Assembly (NCBI GenBank): GCA_016712045.1 | Contig: JADJRV010000007.1 | Span: forward strand, 62,001 to 126,000 | Direction: 5' to 3' | Source of the DNA: Chloracidobacterium sp. | GTDB taxonomy: Bacteria; Acidobacteriota; Blastocatellia; Pyrinomonadales; Pyrinomonadaceae | DNA length: 64,000 bases | In this document: positions 1-10,056 of the stretch, one piece after another | Layout: the number at the start of each line of letters is the position of its first letter | Numbering within the stretch: the stretch's first letter is position 1 | Made by a program: the position numbers and the translations under genes | Notes under the pieces: model-generated | What the model saw: the letters and a program-made list of their open reading frames with translations, nothing else | Databases searched by the model: none | Told to the model about the DNA's origin: nothing

Positions 1-238
1 ACAAGATCGCGATGACGGCGATGACGGGGCCGCCGATCATAGCGACGATAAAGTCCGGGCCGACGCCGACGACGGATCGGCTGGCAGCACCCAGAAAGAC
101 GCCGCCGACGAGGCTTGCGATGCCTCCGATTATGACGCTCAGAGGGACACCGAGGCCGTTGCCGCGGTTGTTCATTAGAGAGTTCATTCCCACGCCGACG
201 ATAATTCCGAATCCGAATAATAGGAACCAAGGAAGCAT
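1..238 (-). CDS. GlsB/YeaQ/YmgE-family small membrane protein (3' end cut off by window edge)
   Basis: Minus-strand reading from ATG at 236-238 gives 79 residues starting MLPWFLLFGFGIIVG, then a Gly-rich hydrophobic segment and a third hydrophobic stretch (FIVAMIGGPVIAVIAIL) running off the edge. Three Gly-rich membrane helices and the small size match the transglycosylase-associated/GlsB stress-response family, whose exact function is not established. A strong ribosome-binding site (AAGGAGAAAG) lies 4 bases upstream of the start on this strand. It is transcribed like the next three genes but is separated from the ion-channel gene by ~120 bp. The family assignment is by pattern only, since the C-terminus is missing. 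Confidence 0.7.
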   Translation of the reverse strand, partial: MLPWFLLFGFGIIVGVGMNSLMNNRGNGLGVPLSVIIGGIASLVGGVFLGAASRSVVGVGPDFIVAMIGGPVIAVIAIL

Positions 239-360
239 AATCTTTCTCCTTTGTGACTGAACAATTTAAGCTTTTGCTGGACGGGATGATGATATGCCGA
301 TTTCCGGCCTAGGGCAAGGCCGTAAGTAATTGAGAATCGATAGGTTCGCAATGTTGCAGA

Positions 361-2268
361 TCAATCCTCGCTCAGGACGATCACGAAATCTTTGTCTTCG
401 AACATCACTTTTTCAGACTTATTCGGGTTTAGGTGGACTCCATAGTGTTTGTCGGGGTCGGTGGTCTCGGTTGCGATGCGGTAGCCGATGGCAGATTCGC
501 CGAGGGCGGCGGCGGATGCGACGACGGTGTAGAAATCAACTTCGGTGCCGGTGCGGACGTAGCGGTTCGCTGGTTTGAGATAGACCTCGGAGCCGTCGGC
601 CTGGAAGAGGACGTCGTAGACCTTTTTCAGCTCTCGATTCTCACTGAGTTGGCTGAGCATCAGGCTGATGAGGTTGTCGCTGACGACGAAATCATCGGCT
701 TTGGCGACGACGCCGAGTTCGCGGTTGCGCATATCGAGCATTTCGGTGACGATGCTGTAATCGACGCCTTCGGACTCGCTGATGCTGCGTAAATGAAGCA
801 GAGTGATGAGCGTGTGAGCGTCGCTTTCCTGGATGTCGATGTTGCGATCAGAAAGGACGATGATGTGATCGAAACCCTTGGTATTGACGTCAAGGAGTGT
901 TTTCTTATCGACGGGGTCGCCCTCGCAAAACGCGATCCGCTGATTCTTGACTTGGGCTTGCAGCTTGGTAACCTCGGCACCGACCGCCGGGTCGTGAGAG
1001 ATAACCAACACCATCGAATCTGCCTTTACGTAATTATCGACTTCGGTGACGATGCGAGGTGCGATCTCGTTCCAGCCGATGATCAGCGTATGTTCTTGGA
1101 CGGGACTGCTTTCTTCGCCGTGCTGGAAAAGTGAAGTGTCGATACCGTCTAAGCCCCGGCCGTTGGCGATAACGGTGTCGTCGTCTTCGGAGATCGCGAT
1201 GACGGATTCACCGTCGCTGTAGGTGCGGTCCATCGGAGGATTGATAAGTGCCTCGCCCGACGGCGTAAACACACCTATCACAGACGATGTCTCATACGCG
1301 AAAAGCGAATCTTTGTACGTTTTGCCTGCAAGAGAATCCGGCATCTCGCTGAAATAGATCTCGTCGCCGGCGAATTCGAGCAAGTCGGCATAGACGACGC
1401 TCAATCCCGACTGGCGGCAAGTCTGGGCCATCACGCGGGAGATGAGGTCCTCGCTGAGGACGTAAACGGCTTCGCCGTTGCCGACTAGCTCTGCGGCATC
1501 GAGGTTACGCTCGTCGCGGATCTCCGCAACGATGTGATACTCGTCCGACTTTCGGCGGCGGCCGTTCGTTATGCCGAGCACGGTCTTGATGACGTATGTG
1601 TCGGGATTTGCGGTCTCGGGCGACAGCACGATGATCGAGCGAGCTTCGTTGATATTCACCATCTCGGCGGCGGACGATTCGAGAGTAGAGCCGCTGCGGA
1701 CGACGATCTTTGTGTTTCGCGTGTCGGTGATCCGGGACTTTATCTCGTCTTCAGCCTCGACCTTGTCCTTTTCCGACAGAATAACGATGCAAGGGCGCTT
1801 TTGGTTTGAGTTTGCTTCGACTAGCTCGGTAATGATCGTGAAGATCTTTTCGGACCAGCCGAGGATGAGAGTGTGGTTGCTATCGAGTACACGAGATCGG
1901 CCGCGTTTCAATTCTTCGATCTTTTGGTCGATGCCAGAAGCGATCGAACCGATAAGTATCGAGATCAGGAAAATCCCGATCAGTGTTGCCGTGAATCTAA
2001 CGACGCGATAATCCCAGCCTTCGTCACCGCCCATCGTCCCAGGATCGAGCGTAGCCATCAGGCTTTTCCATGTGCCCTCAAGAAAGCTGAGCGGCTCGGC
2101 ACCCGGCTCGGTCGTGCCGGTGATCCCAAGCAAAACAATTATCCCGCCAAGCACGACAACCGACACGATTGAGACGATCGCGAGCCATCTGATGACCGCG
2201 ATCGGGCCGCCGGACATTGTGTTCTCGAAGTGGTATTGAAACTTTTCTCGGAGCGTGTGTTTGGGCAT
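361..2268 (-). CDS. CASTOR/POLLUX-type ion channel with two RCK/TrkA-N-like domains
   Basis: A 635-residue protein starting MPKHTLREKF; an upstream in-frame start exists but overlaps the next gene's end, so this one is preferred. Residues ~22-50 form a transmembrane helix. A pore-loop-like stretch (LDPGTMGGDEGW) and a second helix (~90-112) follow. Two Rossmann-type units then begin HTLILGWSEKI (~128) and HTLIIGWNEIA (~400). This two-helix pore plus tandem RCK layout is that of bacterial homologues of plant CASTOR/POLLUX channels, which carry cations such as Ca2+ or K+ across the inner membrane. Ion selectivity cannot be read from the sequence. It lies just downstream of the EamA gene on the same strand and may be co-transcribed. 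Confidence 0.8.
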   Translation of the reverse strand: MPKHTLREKFQYHFENTMSGGPIAVIRWLAIVSIVSVVVLGGIIVLLGITGTTEPGAEPLSFLEGTWKSLMATLDPGTMGGDEGWDYRVVRFTATLIGIFLISILIGSIASGIDQKIEELKRGRSRVLDSNHTLILGWSEKIFTIITELVEANSNQKRPCIVILSEKDKVEAEDEIKSRITDTRNTKIVVRSGSTLESSAAEMVNINEARSIIVLSPETANPDTYVIKTVLGITNGRRRKSDEYHIVAEIRDERNLDAAELVGNGEAVYVLSEDLISRVMAQTCRQSGLSVVYADLLEFAGDEIYFSEMPDSLAGKTYKDSLFAYETSSVIGVFTPSGEALINPPMDRTYSDGESVIAISEDDDTVIANGRGLDGIDTSLFQHGEESSPVQEHTLIIGWNEIAPRIVTEVDNYVKADSMVLVISHDPAVGAEVTKLQAQVKNQRIAFCEGDPVDKKTLLDVNTKGFDHIIVLSDRNIDIQESDAHTLITLLHLRSISESEGVDYSIVTEMLDMRNRELGVVAKADDFVVSDNLISLMLSQLSENRELKKVYDVLFQADGSEVYLKPANRYVRTGTEVDFYTVVASAAALGESAIGYRIATETTDPDKHYGVHLNPNKSEKVMFEDKDFVIVLSED

Positions 2269-2308
2269 AGGATTTTTTTGGAAGTGTAGCGAAATACAGG
2301 CGATAAAT

Positions 2309-3178
2309 TCAAACTGCGGAACGCTTCTGAACACGATATTGTGCGAGCGTGTGAATGATGACCGTCGCGATTATGATACTGCCGCCTAGAATGGCCCAGT
2401 TGGACGGGCGTTCTCCGATGAAGAGGAATACCCAGACGGGGTTTAGGAGCGGTTCGATAAAGCCGATGATGCTGGCATCGAGCGGGCGAGTGCCGCCGGT
2501 CACGCCCTTAATAAATAAGATATACGCGATGCCGATCTGGAATATGCCGAGAAATCCAACTGCGGCGTAATCGCGCCATGTCGCGGTCGGCAGCGCAGCA
2601 ATACCACTTGAGAGAGTAAGCAGGGCGAGCAGGAAGTTGCCGTAAATTACGGTGATGACGGAGTTCATACCGGCTGCTTTCGGATGTTTGAGCAGCATGA
2701 TGTAAAGCCCGAGAAAAATGCCCGAGCCGAGGGCGGCAATGTTGCCTTGGTAGTCGCCGATCGTCAGGTCGCCGACGAAGAACAGGCTCATTCCCGCAAT
2801 GCAAAAAACGACAGTGATCAGGTCACGGATGTGAAATTTTTCGCCGATGACGAACGGAGCGAGCACAAGGATATAGATCGGTGCCGTGTATTGAAGAAAG
2901 ATCGCGTTAGCGGCGGTAGTGTGCTTGGTCGCCCAGACAAAGAGAAACAACAGCGTGGCGTAGATGATCGATGCGATGACGCCAAAACCATTGATCCGCA
3001 GGCCGTTTTTGCGGGTGATGATGAGGACGGTAAGGCCGGCGAGCAAGCTACGGAAAAATGTTACTTGATACGCATCGAGGTTTGTCGCGAGCTTGATGAA
3101 CATCCCGCCCGTGCTCCAAAAAAGCACGGCGATGACGACGAGGGAGACGGGGGGAAATGGTTTTTTGTCTTCGGGCAC
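2309..3178 (-). CDS. EamA/DMT-family transporter
   Basis: 289 residues, almost entirely hydrophobic, with about ten predicted helices arranged as two EamA repeats (~10-135 and ~148-280). The opening segment VIAVLFWSTGGMFIKLA and the repeat-2 motif GFIEPLLNPVWVFLFIGERP are typical of drug/metabolite exporters of the inner membrane. The substrate is unknown; these families export amino acids, nucleobases or other metabolites. A word-repeat hairpin lies directly upstream (3205-3283), between this gene and the ferredoxin-domain gene on the same strand. Confidence 0.85.
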   Translation of the reverse strand: MPEDKKPFPPVSLVVIAVLFWSTGGMFIKLATNLDAYQVTFFRSLLAGLTVLIITRKNGLRINGFGVIASIIYATLLFLFVWATKHTTAANAIFLQYTAPIYILVLAPFVIGEKFHIRDLITVVFCIAGMSLFFVGDLTIGDYQGNIAALGSGIFLGLYIMLLKHPKAAGMNSVITVIYGNFLLALLTLSSGIAALPTATWRDYAAVGFLGIFQIGIAYILFIKGVTGGTRPLDASIIGFIEPLLNPVWVFLFIGERPSNWAILGGSIIIATVIIHTLAQYRVQKRSAV

Positions 3179-3204
3179 GGAGATATATTACCGCAATAAG
3201 CCAA

Positions 3205-3283
3205 TTTAAACGCAGAGACCGCAAAGGCCGCAAAGGAAGATAAGGGAAGAAATCTCTGCGATCTTTGCGGTCTTTGCGTTAAA
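3205..3283. repeat. Word-repeat hairpin (CGCAAAGGC type)
   Basis: The left arm repeats the 9-mers CGCAGAGAC, CGCAAAGGC and CGCAAAGG. The right arm is their reverse complement (CTCTGCGAT, CTTTGCGGT, CTTTGCG), bounded by TTTAAA and TTAAA. The arms pair imperfectly around an A/G-rich loop. It separates two minus-strand genes. Confidence 0.85.
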
Positions 3284-3287
3284 TATC

Positions 3288-4325
3288 CTATTCGCCCGTC
3301 GTGGCGGAGGCGATGGTTTCGCGGAGGGCTTTGGCCGAAGTCGTGTTTGGTTCTAGTTCGACCTCTTCGATATTGTTGTAAACCTTTTTGCCAAAGACGG
3401 CGTTCCAGGGCGGGATGACGAGGGTGACGTTGCCCATCGCACGGGCTTGGCAGGCGAGACGCATGAATGGCGTTGCGTCGTCGGTTTGGTTGTAGCCAAA
3501 GACCTTCATCGCACGGCGTTCGCGGCGGCCGACCTCGGTCATCTTTTCTTGGCCGCCAAGCACACCTACCCAGCAGGTGCCGCATGAAGCAGCGGTACAT
3601 TCGACCGGAACGGGGCCTTCCCAGCAGCGGCTGTCGAGTGATTGCCAGTCCTGTGAGCGGTCGTTTGCCGACGCTGCGGTGATCTCCTGCTCGTTAAGCA
3701 AAGGGAATTTGCCGCTCGAATTTGCCGCAGTATATGTAACAGAGAATTTTTTGTTTACGGTTTTGAGGAATCCGAAAACGCCCTGCGAATCGTCTTTTGC
3801 ACGCTCGGCGACGATGGCGTCGGGCGATTTTGTCATTATACCGCTCGGCTTTTCGACCTCGCCGGTGGCGGCGTTAAACGCTTCGAGCCCGACCTGATTG
3901 AGCGTCATCAGTCCAACGAGGACGATGGCGTTGACGAGCGAACGTTCGACCTTGAGCTTTTCGGCGACGAGTATCCCGATCTGTTTGACCTCTTCTTTTA
4001 GATCATGCTTCTGGTCGGTAAAGACAGCGGCCTCGGCCTCGATCGCGGCTTTGACCGTTTTCCAATAACGGTGGCCGTATAGAAAATGGTGCGACGTGTC
4101 GATTTGATCTTTCAGCTCAAAAACGCCTTGCATCGCCAGCCCGTGCAGCGTCGCTTCGCGATCCTCGGCGGCGTCGATAAAACGCTTGAGGCTCAGCGGA
4201 TAAAAGCGAAACCAGATCTGGATCGCATTTTTATCCACCTCGTGGATGCAGGGAAGCAGTTCGTCGAGAGCGGCGAGCCAGTCGGTTTCGGTGTAGTTTG
4301 CTAGATACGATTCGAGATTTGTCAT
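3288..4325 (-). CDS. Hypothetical protein with C-terminal 2Fe-2S ferredoxin-like domain
   Basis: 345 residues. Cysteines at 243, 248, 251 and 292 (C-x4-C-x2-C-x40-C) match the plant-type 2Fe-2S ferredoxin cluster motif, within VECTAASCGTCWVGVLGG and RLACQA. The N-terminal ~200 residues are soluble, mostly helical in appearance, rich in charged residues, and match no family I recognise. One electron-transfer centre with no visible flavin or catalytic motif suggests a redox partner or regulatory protein. It is divergent from the ribosomal superoperon, with the ~400 bp between them holding the rpsL promoter. Confidence 0.6.
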   Translation of the reverse strand: MTNLESYLANYTETDWLAALDELLPCIHEVDKNAIQIWFRFYPLSLKRFIDAAEDREATLHGLAMQGVFELKDQIDTSHHFLYGHRYWKTVKAAIEAEAAVFTDQKHDLKEEVKQIGILVAEKLKVERSLVNAIVLVGLMTLNQVGLEAFNAATGEVEKPSGIMTKSPDAIVAERAKDDSQGVFGFLKTVNKKFSVTYTAANSSGKFPLLNEQEITAASANDRSQDWQSLDSRCWEGPVPVECTAASCGTCWVGVLGGQEKMTEVGRRERRAMKVFGYNQTDDATPFMRLACQARAMGNVTLVIPPWNAVFGKKVYNNIEEVELEPNTTSAKALRETIASATTGE

Positions 4326-4409
4326 GCTTTATTTTATAAGGGCGAAAAATACCCGTTTATCCAAAGGTGAGATTCTACTAGAGAAATACGTGATTTGGCA
4401 AAAGCGGGC

Positions 4410-4438
4410 TTGACAAGAATCGTCCAAATTCATAATAT
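4410..4438 (+). promoter_or_regulatory. Sigma-70 promoter of the rpsL superoperon
   Basis: TTGACA (4410-4415), a 17-base spacer, then TAATAT (4433-4438): a perfect -35 box, ideal spacing and a 5/6 -10 box. Predicted start of transcription is ~4445, about 290 nt before rpsL. No gene lies between, so it most likely drives the str operon and possibly the genes beyond it. Confidence 0.75.
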
Positions 4439-4445
4439 CTAAAGT

Positions 4446-4732
4446 TTCGGACTTTACCGTTCGTTGTATCTATATGCTCCGCGTGAGTTTACAGATAGGA
4501 TTTTTGAGAATTGAAACACGGATTGTAGCGTAATAGGTGGGCATCACCGTCCACTGGCGAATTACACATATCTAATATGCCACGCTACAGCAAAGTAACA
4601 ATTCTTAAGGGTTAGAACATAGATTTAATTCATTCAGCTTTAGTGCTGCTTGAGCTAACTGCCGGATATTATCCGAGCAAGAGTCAGGTAAGACGGTAGT
4701 TTTGCCTACTGGAATTTTAAATAGAGAAAACG
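4446..4732 (+). promoter_or_regulatory. Long structured 5' leader of the rpsL operon
   Basis: This ~290-nt stretch has no convincing ORF. TGTAGCGT (4524-4531) pairs with ACGCTACA (4582-4589), enclosing smaller pairings such as GGTGG with CCACC-like bases. A second short hairpin around CGGATATTATCCG lies near 4662-4675. The length and structure suggest autogenous or growth-rate control, but I recognise no named r-protein binding motif. The -10 region is AT-rich; otherwise nothing else is visible. Confidence 0.45.
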
Positions 4733-5113
4733 ATGCCTACTATCAACCAATTAGTACGTAAGGGACGCAAGCGGATCAAGTATAAAACCGCGAGTCCCGC
4801 TTTGCAGGCAAACCCGCAGAAACGCGGCGTATGTACGCGCGTTTACACGTCGACACCGAAAAAGCCTAACTCGGCTCTTCGCAAGGTCGCACGTGTGCGT
4901 TTGACCAACCAGATCGAAGTTACTACATATATCCCGGGTATCGGGCATAACTTGCAGGAACACTCGATCGTGCTGATCCGCGGCGGCCGTGTAAAGGATC
5001 TGCCGGGTGTTCGTTATCACGTTATCCGCGGAACGCTGGATGCCTCAGGCGTCGCGAACCGCAACCAGTCGCGTTCTAAATACGGTGCGAAACGGCCGAA
5101 GGGAGCGAAATAA
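4733..5113 (+). CDS. rpsL: 30S ribosomal protein S12
   Basis: 126 residues, close to the usual 123-125. MPTINQLVRKGRK at the start, the decoding-centre segment TPKKPNSALRKVARV (lysines where streptomycin resistance mutations arise) and the C-terminal RSKYGAKRPK are all present. It carries the wild-type KPNS segment, so no resistance substitution is apparent there. It is the first gene of the superoperon, followed 6 bp later by rpsG. The start is fixed by family length and the conserved N-terminus. Confidence 0.98.
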   Translation: MPTINQLVRKGRKRIKYKTASPALQANPQKRGVCTRVYTSTPKKPNSALRKVARVRLTNQIEVTTYIPGIGHNLQEHSIVLIRGGRVKDLPGVRYHVIRGTLDASGVANRNQSRSKYGAKRPKGAK

Positions 5114-5119
5114 GAAGTT

Positions 5120-5591
5120 ATGCCAAGACGTAGAGTTGCAGGAAAAAGAGAAGTTTTACCGGATCCGATCTATAACAGCATCGCCGTGACCAAGTTTATC
5201 AACGGCCTGATGTGGGAAGGGTAAAAAGACAACTGCCGAGCAGATCTTTTACGGAGCGATGGTCAAATTGGGCGAAAAGGCACAGGACGAGCCTTTGAAA
5301 GTGTTTAAGGCCGCTCTCGATAGCGTTGCACCGACCCTCGAGGTCAAATCACGCCGTATCGGTGGTGCTACATATCAGGTGCCGCTCGAAGTTTCGCGTG
5401 ACCGCCGCAACACGCTGGCAATTCGCTGGATCGTGACGAACGCACGCAACCGCAGCGAAAAAACGATGGAAGATCGCCTGGTCGGCGAACTGATGGACAC
5501 CATCAACGGACGCGGCGGAGCGATGAAGAAGAAGGAAGACGTGCTACGCATGGCAGAAGCGAACAAGGCGTTCGCACATTATAGGTTTTAG
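5120..5591 (+). CDS. rpsG: 30S ribosomal protein S7 (frameshifted in this sequence)
   Basis: The reading frame from ATG 5120 encodes MPRRRVAGKREVLPDPIYNS and runs to a premature TAA near 5222. Skipping one G in the GGG at 5219-5221 restores GKKTTAEQIFYGAMVKLGEK and the rest of S7 to TAG at 5589-5591, ending KAFAHYRF. The joined product is ~156 residues, the normal length. S7 nucleates the 30S head and is essential, so the +1 base is probably a sequence error rather than a real break. Fixed neighbours rpsL and fusA support the call. Confidence 0.9.
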
Positions 5592-5595
5592 TTAA

Positions 5596-7698
5596 ATGGC
5601 GAAGATCAGCTTAGACAAATATAGAAACATCGGCATTATGGCCCATATCGACGCGGGTAAGACCACGGCGACGGAGCGCATTTTGTATTACACGGGTGTT
5701 TCCCACAAGATCGGCGAAGTTCACGAAGGAACGGCGACGATGGACTGGATGGAGCAGGAGCAGGAACGCGGTATTACAATTACCTCGGCTGCGACGACCT
5801 GTTTCTGGACACGCAACAACATTGAGCACCGTATCAATATTATTGATACACCGGGACACGTTGACTTCACGATGGAAGTTGAGCGGTCTCTTCGTGTTTT
5901 GGATGGTGCGGTCTGTGTTTTTGACGGTGTCGCCGGTGTTGAGCCGCAGTCCGAGACCGTTTGGCGTCAGGCTGACAAATACGGCGTGCCGCGTATCTGC
6001 TTTATCAATAAGCTTGATCGTGCCGGTGCTTCGTTTGACCGCAGTTTTCAGTCGATCCTTGATCGCCTCGGTGCAAATGCTGTTGCACTGCAAGTGCCGA
6101 TCGGTATCGAAGAGCATTTCAAAGGCGTCGTCGATCTGATCACGATGAAGGCTTTTGTCTGGACCAACGAGGCGATGGGGGCCAATTACGATGTCACCGA
6201 CATCCCGGCAGACCTACTCGAAGTGTCGAAAGCTCAACGCGAAAAGCTTGTCGAAGCCGTTTCGGCGATCGATGACGATCTGATGATGAAATATCTCGAA
6301 GGCGAGGAGATCTCAGAAGACGAGATCCGCGTCGCTCTTCGTACGGGAACGCTGGCGATGAAGATCGTGCCCGTGGTTACCGGTTCGGCATTTAAGAACA
6401 AAGGTGTTCAGACGTTGCTTGACGCAGTCATTGATTTTCTCCCGAGCCCGCTCGATATTCCTGCGATCGAAGGCGTAAATCCTAACACAGACGCAATTGA
6501 AAGCCGTCCGCCTGATGCTAAGGCTCCGTTCTCCGGTTTGGTATTCAAACTGATGGCGGACAAGCATCTCGGACAGCTCGCATTTGTGCGTATCTATTCG
6601 GGAACGGTTTCGTCGGGTTCGTATGTGACGAACACGATCAAAGATTCGAAAGAGCGTGTCGGCCGTTTGATGCTCATGCACGCTAATAAGCGTGAAGACG
6701 TCGAAACGGCATCGGCGGGCGAGATCGTTGCGATCGGCGGTATGAAAAATACCACGACCGGCGACACCATCTCGGACGAGTCGAAACCGATCATCCTTGA
6801 GTCGATGGACTTTCCGGAACCGGTCGTGCGTGTCGCGGTCGAACCGAAAACCCGTCAGGATCAGGACAAAATGGGCATCGCTCTCAATCGTCTTGCACAG
6901 GAAGACCCTTCATTTCAGGTCAACACCGACCACGAAACGGGCCAGACGATCATCGCCGGTATGGGCGAACTTCACCTTGAGATCATTGTCGATCGTATGA
7001 AGCGTGAGTTTGGCGTCGAGGCTAACGTTGGTAAACCGCAGGTTGCGTATCGTGAAACGATCACGACATCGGCACCGGGTAAAGAGATCTACAAGAAACA
7101 GTCGGGTGGCCGTGGTAAATTTGGCCACGTCGAGCTCACGGTCGAGCCGGCTCCGGGCGAAGGTTTTGTCTTCGAAGACAAGATCACCGGTGGTTCGATC
7201 CCGCGTCAGTTCATCAAACCGACGATGGAAGGCGTTCGCGATGCTATGCAGCGTGGATATCTTGCGGGCTATGAGCTGGTCGATATCAAAGTTACGCTCC
7301 TTTTTGGTTCGTATCACGAAGTCGATTCGGACGAAATTTCATTCAAATTGGCCGGTTCGTATGCGTTCCAGGACGCAGTGAAAAAGGCAAAGCCCGTCCT
7401 GCTCGAACCCATCATGCGTATCGAAGTCGTTACGCCTGAAGAATATATGGGTGCGGTCAACGGCGATCTTAACCGACGCCGCGGCCAGATCGACAAGATG
7501 GAGCCGCGTCCGGGTAATGTTTCGGTCGTCACGGCATTTGTGCCGCTGTCGGAGATGTTTGGTTACACGACCGACCTCCGCTCATCGACACAGGGACGTG
7601 CAACGTCGAGTATGCATTTTGAGCGTTATAACGAAGCTCCGCGAAATGTCGCCGAGGAAGTTATTGCAAAGATCAAGGGGACAGGAGCAAGTACTTAA
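5596..7698 (+). CDS. fusA: Translation elongation factor G
   Basis: 700 residues. GTPase motifs: G1 AHIDAGKT (16-23), G3 DTPGHVDF (84-91), G4 NKLD (~138). The C-terminal EF-G domains IV and V are complete. EF-G drives translocation on the ribosome and, with RRF, ribosome recycling. It starts only 4 bp after rpsG with no Shine-Dalgarno match, consistent with translational coupling. Length and order are those of a canonical str-operon fusA. Confidence 0.98.
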   Translation: MAKISLDKYRNIGIMAHIDAGKTTATERILYYTGVSHKIGEVHEGTATMDWMEQEQERGITITSAATTCFWTRNNIEHRINIIDTPGHVDFTMEVERSLRVLDGAVCVFDGVAGVEPQSETVWRQADKYGVPRICFINKLDRAGASFDRSFQSILDRLGANAVALQVPIGIEEHFKGVVDLITMKAFVWTNEAMGANYDVTDIPADLLEVSKAQREKLVEAVSAIDDDLMMKYLEGEEISEDEIRVALRTGTLAMKIVPVVTGSAFKNKGVQTLLDAVIDFLPSPLDIPAIEGVNPNTDAIESRPPDAKAPFSGLVFKLMADKHLGQLAFVRIYSGTVSSGSYVTNTIKDSKERVGRLMLMHANKREDVETASAGEIVAIGGMKNTTTGDTISDESKPIILESMDFPEPVVRVAVEPKTRQDQDKMGIALNRLAQEDPSFQVNTDHETGQTIIAGMGELHLEIIVDRMKREFGVEANVGKPQVAYRETITTSAPGKEIYKKQSGGRGKFGHVELTVEPAPGEGFVFEDKITGGSIPRQFIKPTMEGVRDAMQRGYLAGYELVDIKVTLLFGSYHEVDSDEISFKLAGSYAFQDAVKKAKPVLLEPIMRIEVVTPEEYMGAVNGDLNRRRGQIDKMEPRPGNVSVVTAFVPLSEMFGYTTDLRSSTQGRATSSMHFERYNEAPRNVAEEVIAKIKGTGAST

Positions 7699-7734
7699 GA
7701 AATCTGAAATTTCATATTTGAAATTTGAAATAGC
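7699..7734. repeat. Short AAATTTG-type repeat between fusA and tuf
   Basis: Words GAAATCTGAAATTTC and ATTTGAAATTTGAAAT form a small inverted repeat. The same AAATTTG vocabulary recurs before rplB, rpmD and rpsD. It is followed by a clear GGAGAAAG ribosome-binding site for tuf, outside the repeat. Confidence 0.7.
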
Positions 7735-7752
7735 TAAGTTTAGGAGAAAGTC

Positions 7753-8940
<1,188 letters not shown>

Positions 8941-8944
8941 AAAT

Positions 8945-9265
8945 ATGTTAAACGAAAAGATTCGCATCAAGTTAAAAGCATACGATCACCGCGTTTTGGA
9001 TCAGTCCACCGCTGAGATCGTTGAGACGGCAAAGAGAACGGGAGCAAGGATCGCAGGTCCGATCCCCCTACCGACCATCAAGAATAAATGGACGGTCCTC
9101 AGGTCGCCCCACGTTGATAAGAAATCGCGTGAGCAGTTTGAGATCAGAACGCACAAGCGTTTGATGGACATTCTCGATCCGACAGCCGAAACGGTCGATG
9201 CGTTGATGAAATTGGATCTGCCGGCCGGTGTTGATGTAGAGATCAAGGCGTTTGGTAAGAATTAG
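8945..9265 (+). CDS. rpsJ: 30S ribosomal protein S10
   Basis: 106 residues; the S10 signatures IRIKLKAYDHRVLD, GPIPLPT and SPHVDKKSREQFEIRTHKR are present. The ATG at 8945 gives the family length, whereas a longer reading would run into tuf. S10 is also the NusE transcription-antitermination factor. It heads the S10 cluster directly after tuf. Confidence 0.97.
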   Translation: MLNEKIRIKLKAYDHRVLDQSTAEIVETAKRTGARIAGPIPLPTIKNKWTVLRSPHVDKKSREQFEIRTHKRLMDILDPTAETVDALMKLDLPAGVDVEIKAFGKN

Positions 9266-9349
9266 TTTATTGAGTTTATTGAGTTCGTTGTTTAAAATGA
9301 AACCAGAAATCCTCAAAGAACTTAAAGACTCAAAACTCAAGGAACTCGT
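9266..9349. repeat. Word-repeat hairpin (TTTATTGAG type) before rplC
   Basis: The left arm holds tandem TTTATTGAG and TTCGTTG words. The right arm holds CTCAAAGAACTTAAAGACTCAAAACTCAAGGAACTCG, which pairs imperfectly with it. It fills the whole rpsJ-rplC gap, and the rplC ATG begins at the end of the right arm, so no separate ribosome-binding site is visible. Confidence 0.75.
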
Positions 9350-9989
9350 ATGATTAGTGGAATCATTGGTAGAAAAGTCGGAATGACGCAGCTTTTTGCT
9401 GAAGATGGAACAGTAACTCCGGTTACGGTCATCAAAGCGGGGCCTTGCGTTGTCATCCAGACGAAAAGTGCGGCGGGCCGCGACGGTTATAACGCCGTCC
9501 AGCTTGGACTCGTTGAGGACAAGCCGATCCGCCTTAAAGAATGTTTCAAAGCCGCTGCAGGGGCACTTTGAGAAAACGGGCGGCGGCACGCCTCCGACCC
9601 GTATTTTGAGAGAGTTTCGCCTTACGGCTGAGCCGGATGCGGCGGTCGGCGACCAGGTCAAAGTTGACGTCTTTGCGGACGGCGACAAGATCGATGTCAT
9701 CGGCAAATCAAAAGGACGCGGTTTTGCCGGTACGATCAAACGGCACAACTTCAAACGCGGCCCTGAGTCGCACGGTTCGATGAACGTTCGTGAACCGGGA
9801 TCGATCGGCCAGTCGGCCTATCCTTCGCGTGTTATCAAAGGAACGCGTTCATCGGGCCACATGGGCGATGCCCGCGTCACCGTGCAGGGTTTGACCATTG
9901 CACGTGTCGATGTAGAGAACAACCTTATTATGGTTCGCGGTGCTGTACCGGGGCCGAATGGCGGACTTGTAATGGTCAAGAAGGCCTAG
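9350..9989 (+). CDS. rplC: 50S ribosomal protein L3 (frameshifted in this sequence)
   Basis: The N-terminal frame MISGIIGRKVGMTQLF ends early at a TGA near 9571. Dropping one G from GGGG at 9560-9563 joins it to GHFEKTGGGTPPTRILREFRL and the L3 core (KSKGRGFAGTIKRHNFKRGPESHGS), ending VKKA at 9989. The corrected length is ~212 residues, normal for L3. L3 is an essential early-assembly 50S protein, so the indel is most likely a sequence error. It lies between rpsJ and rplD as in all S10 operons. Confidence 0.9.
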
Positions 9990-10008
9990 TTATAAGCGAG
10001 CGATTGGC

Positions 10009-10026
10009 GATCTCAGATTTGAGATC
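10009..10026. repeat. Small perfect hairpin before rplD
   Basis: GATCTCA, GATT loop, TGAGATC: a 7-bp perfect stem, followed by CACAGTGAAACGGAGTGAG, in the rplC-rplD gap. It resembles a degenerate, single-word version of the other spacer hairpins. GGAGTGAG serves as a plausible ribosome-binding site for rplD. Confidence 0.55.
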
Positions 10027-10056
10027 CACGAACACAGTGAAACGGAGTGAGAAATT

